NCBI GenBank assembly: GCA_021014325.1
Contig: CM037467.1
Coordinates: 7,240,273 to 7,304,272 of the forward strand
From: Plazaster borealis
Lineage: Eukaryota; Echinodermata; Asteroidea; Forcipulatida; Labidiasteridae
DNA: 64,000 nt
Direction: 5' to 3'
Under the pieces are notes generated by a model. That model was not told the DNA's origin, made no database searches, and saw only the letters and a list, made by a program, of their open reading frames with translations. This document shows, in pieces, positions 62,701 through 64,000 of this stretch; within the stretch, counting starts at the first letter, position 1, and each line of letters opens with the position of its first letter. Both the position numbers and the translations under genes were made by a program.

Positions 62701-64000
62701 GACAAGATCAGAGCTTGACTCATGATGGCTCCTTACAGCAATTCAAGAATGCTCCTCAATTCTTTGAAAACTCCTTTTCTGTATCAGGCCCACATTTACA
62801 AAGAAGATTGTTTTTTTCATGGCCCAAAATTTTAACCCAATTTCCACATCAGTTCCACAATAATCACATGTAGCACAAGCATTCCATTTTCCATGGTGCC
62901 ATTTAGAAAATAAGAGTACAAAAGAAAGCACCATGCACTAAAAGATTCATCCAAGAAACTTATGAGTAATATTTCAAGATATAACCAGCGGACAAAGTGA
63001 AAATCCATTCTATTTTATAACCTCTTAAAATCTATATGCAATTCCTGTGCAAAACTGCCTTCTGAAACCACGGCTCCTTGTGTTGAATCCAACCCTGCAG
63101 CTTTCAATCAATACCATTAAGAATTCATGAGGCACTCCATAAGATAGGAGATAGGTTCTGGCTACATCACACCTGATCTCAGTCAGTGCCCTGAAATGAG
63201 TGGACGAGTACCTCAGCATAAGGGAGTAAGAGTAGACCCTTCATCTAGCTCACTCACTCCCCTCCCCCAAGACATGCTAGGCATCTTCCGCTAAGAGACA
63301 ATCATATTACCTCTTCAACCCTTACATCAAGAGGTTTAAGATTCCTGATATCGGATATGTAATCTTCCGCCGGTCGGCCGGGATTGTTACATCAGAATGA
63401 TTTTTTCCTCCCCTGAATCTTGAAAAGAATTTGATATTTGTCAGATTGCTTGTAGTCTTCTCATATCGACAATCCATTTTCCTCTCTCTGATTTGGTATT
63501 CGTATGATTTTACACATGCCGGGAGGTGTCAGCTATCCCACTCGTAACAGGTCACATGGGAGCCAGTTACCGATCCAGTTCCCTGGTTGCCCGCAGGCCT
63601 TTCATCCTTGTCCTCGTGTTGGTCTATTCACAGATCAAGCAGCTAGTCTTGGTAGGTGCCGTTTGTTATTATTCCTTGGCCACTGCAAGTCCTTTGTAGT
63701 CTCCGCTTTTTACTGTCGCCTCAAAGACATGTAAGGGATTTGGGGATTTGTTGGGAGCATTAGCAGTGAGAAAGTTGTGATTTTCCCTGGGATTTTGAAG
63801 CTGTCTATTATTTATGAAAGGCTTTGAGGGATTTAGGTTCCTGTCTGATCGCACCAATCTTCCTTTCATCTTATGCTACTAATGACGATACTGCTCCCAG
63901 AACAAGGTTATGCACACAATCATCCAATACAAATTAAAATTGCCAGAATATATGGACTTTTTCCTCATACAGACAGCAACACGCAGCACTTTTGTCCTCC
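56754..64000 (-). other. RECK: Presumed large 5' intron or upstream region of RECK
   Basis: No exon carrying the missing N-terminus was recognised. The stretch has a poly-C run (57378-57389) and an AAC/CAAC microsatellite (57425-57462) but, unlike the rest of the window, I saw no TIR elements or tRNA-like SINEs. Base-balanced patches at about 57950-58330, 62000-62400 and 63250-63750 could be regulatory DNA; this is inference from composition only. Confidence 0.4.
57376..57465. repeat. Poly-C run and (CAAA)/(CAAC) microsatellite
   Basis: An uninterrupted C run followed by ACAAACAAACAAACAACC and repeated AACC units. Simple sequence; the minus-strand frames across it are artefacts. Confidence 0.85.

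Overview
The window looks like nuclear DNA of a marine invertebrate deuterostome, most probably an echinoderm and perhaps a sea star. It is AT-rich, the genes are split by introns with GT-AG borders, and there are many small inverted-repeat elements, tRNA-like SINEs and copies of the octamer TACATGTA. The sea-star suggestion rests on my memory of similar TTAA-flanked repeats and is unverified. Nothing suggests a prokaryotic or viral genome.

Three genes are supported. (1) 7412-9193 (+) is an uninterrupted 593-residue reading frame for a type I membrane protein with a signal peptide, three Ig-like domains, one membrane span and a long tail with tyrosine motifs. (2) 14588-24251 (+) holds six exons in perfect phase for the last 171 residues of PSMC3IP/HOP2, the meiotic partner of MND1; the exons for about 45 N-terminal residues were not found. 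(3) 34252-56753 (-) holds twenty exons in perfect phase for 893 residues of RECK, covering cysteine-knot motifs 2-5, three Kazal motifs and the C-terminus. The signal peptide and first cysteine-knot motif were not found and are probably beyond the right edge. HOP2 and RECK are convergent, with about 10 kb between them. In that gap a minus-strand open segment at 27177-27359 looks like a terminal exon of an unrecognised gene.

The rest is introns and intergenic DNA rich in mobile elements. The clearest are: a 1605-bp element with 16-bp inverted ends and a 9-bp target duplication (4081-5685), inserted in a foldback element whose two arms are tRNA-like (other copies at 10088-10412 and 43076-43339); a 1.84-kb element with TA duplications in a HOP2 intron (15869-17709); a 609-bp element with 20-bp perfect ends and internal copies of the end motif (27652-28260); two families of TTAA-flanked MITEs that share an internal hairpin and internal sequence; several smaller MITE families; tRNA-derived SINEs; and four tandem arrays, one of which (38 bp unit, 38915-39256) ends in an inverted copy that forms a hairpin.

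The three genes do not form a pathway. HOP2 acts in meiotic recombination, RECK at the cell surface in metalloprotease and Wnt control, and the Ig protein is an uncharacterised receptor-like molecule. The strongest unexplained signals are the tRNA-like foldback elements, the mosaic MITEs, and MITE insertions within 20-35 bp of two RECK splice donors.
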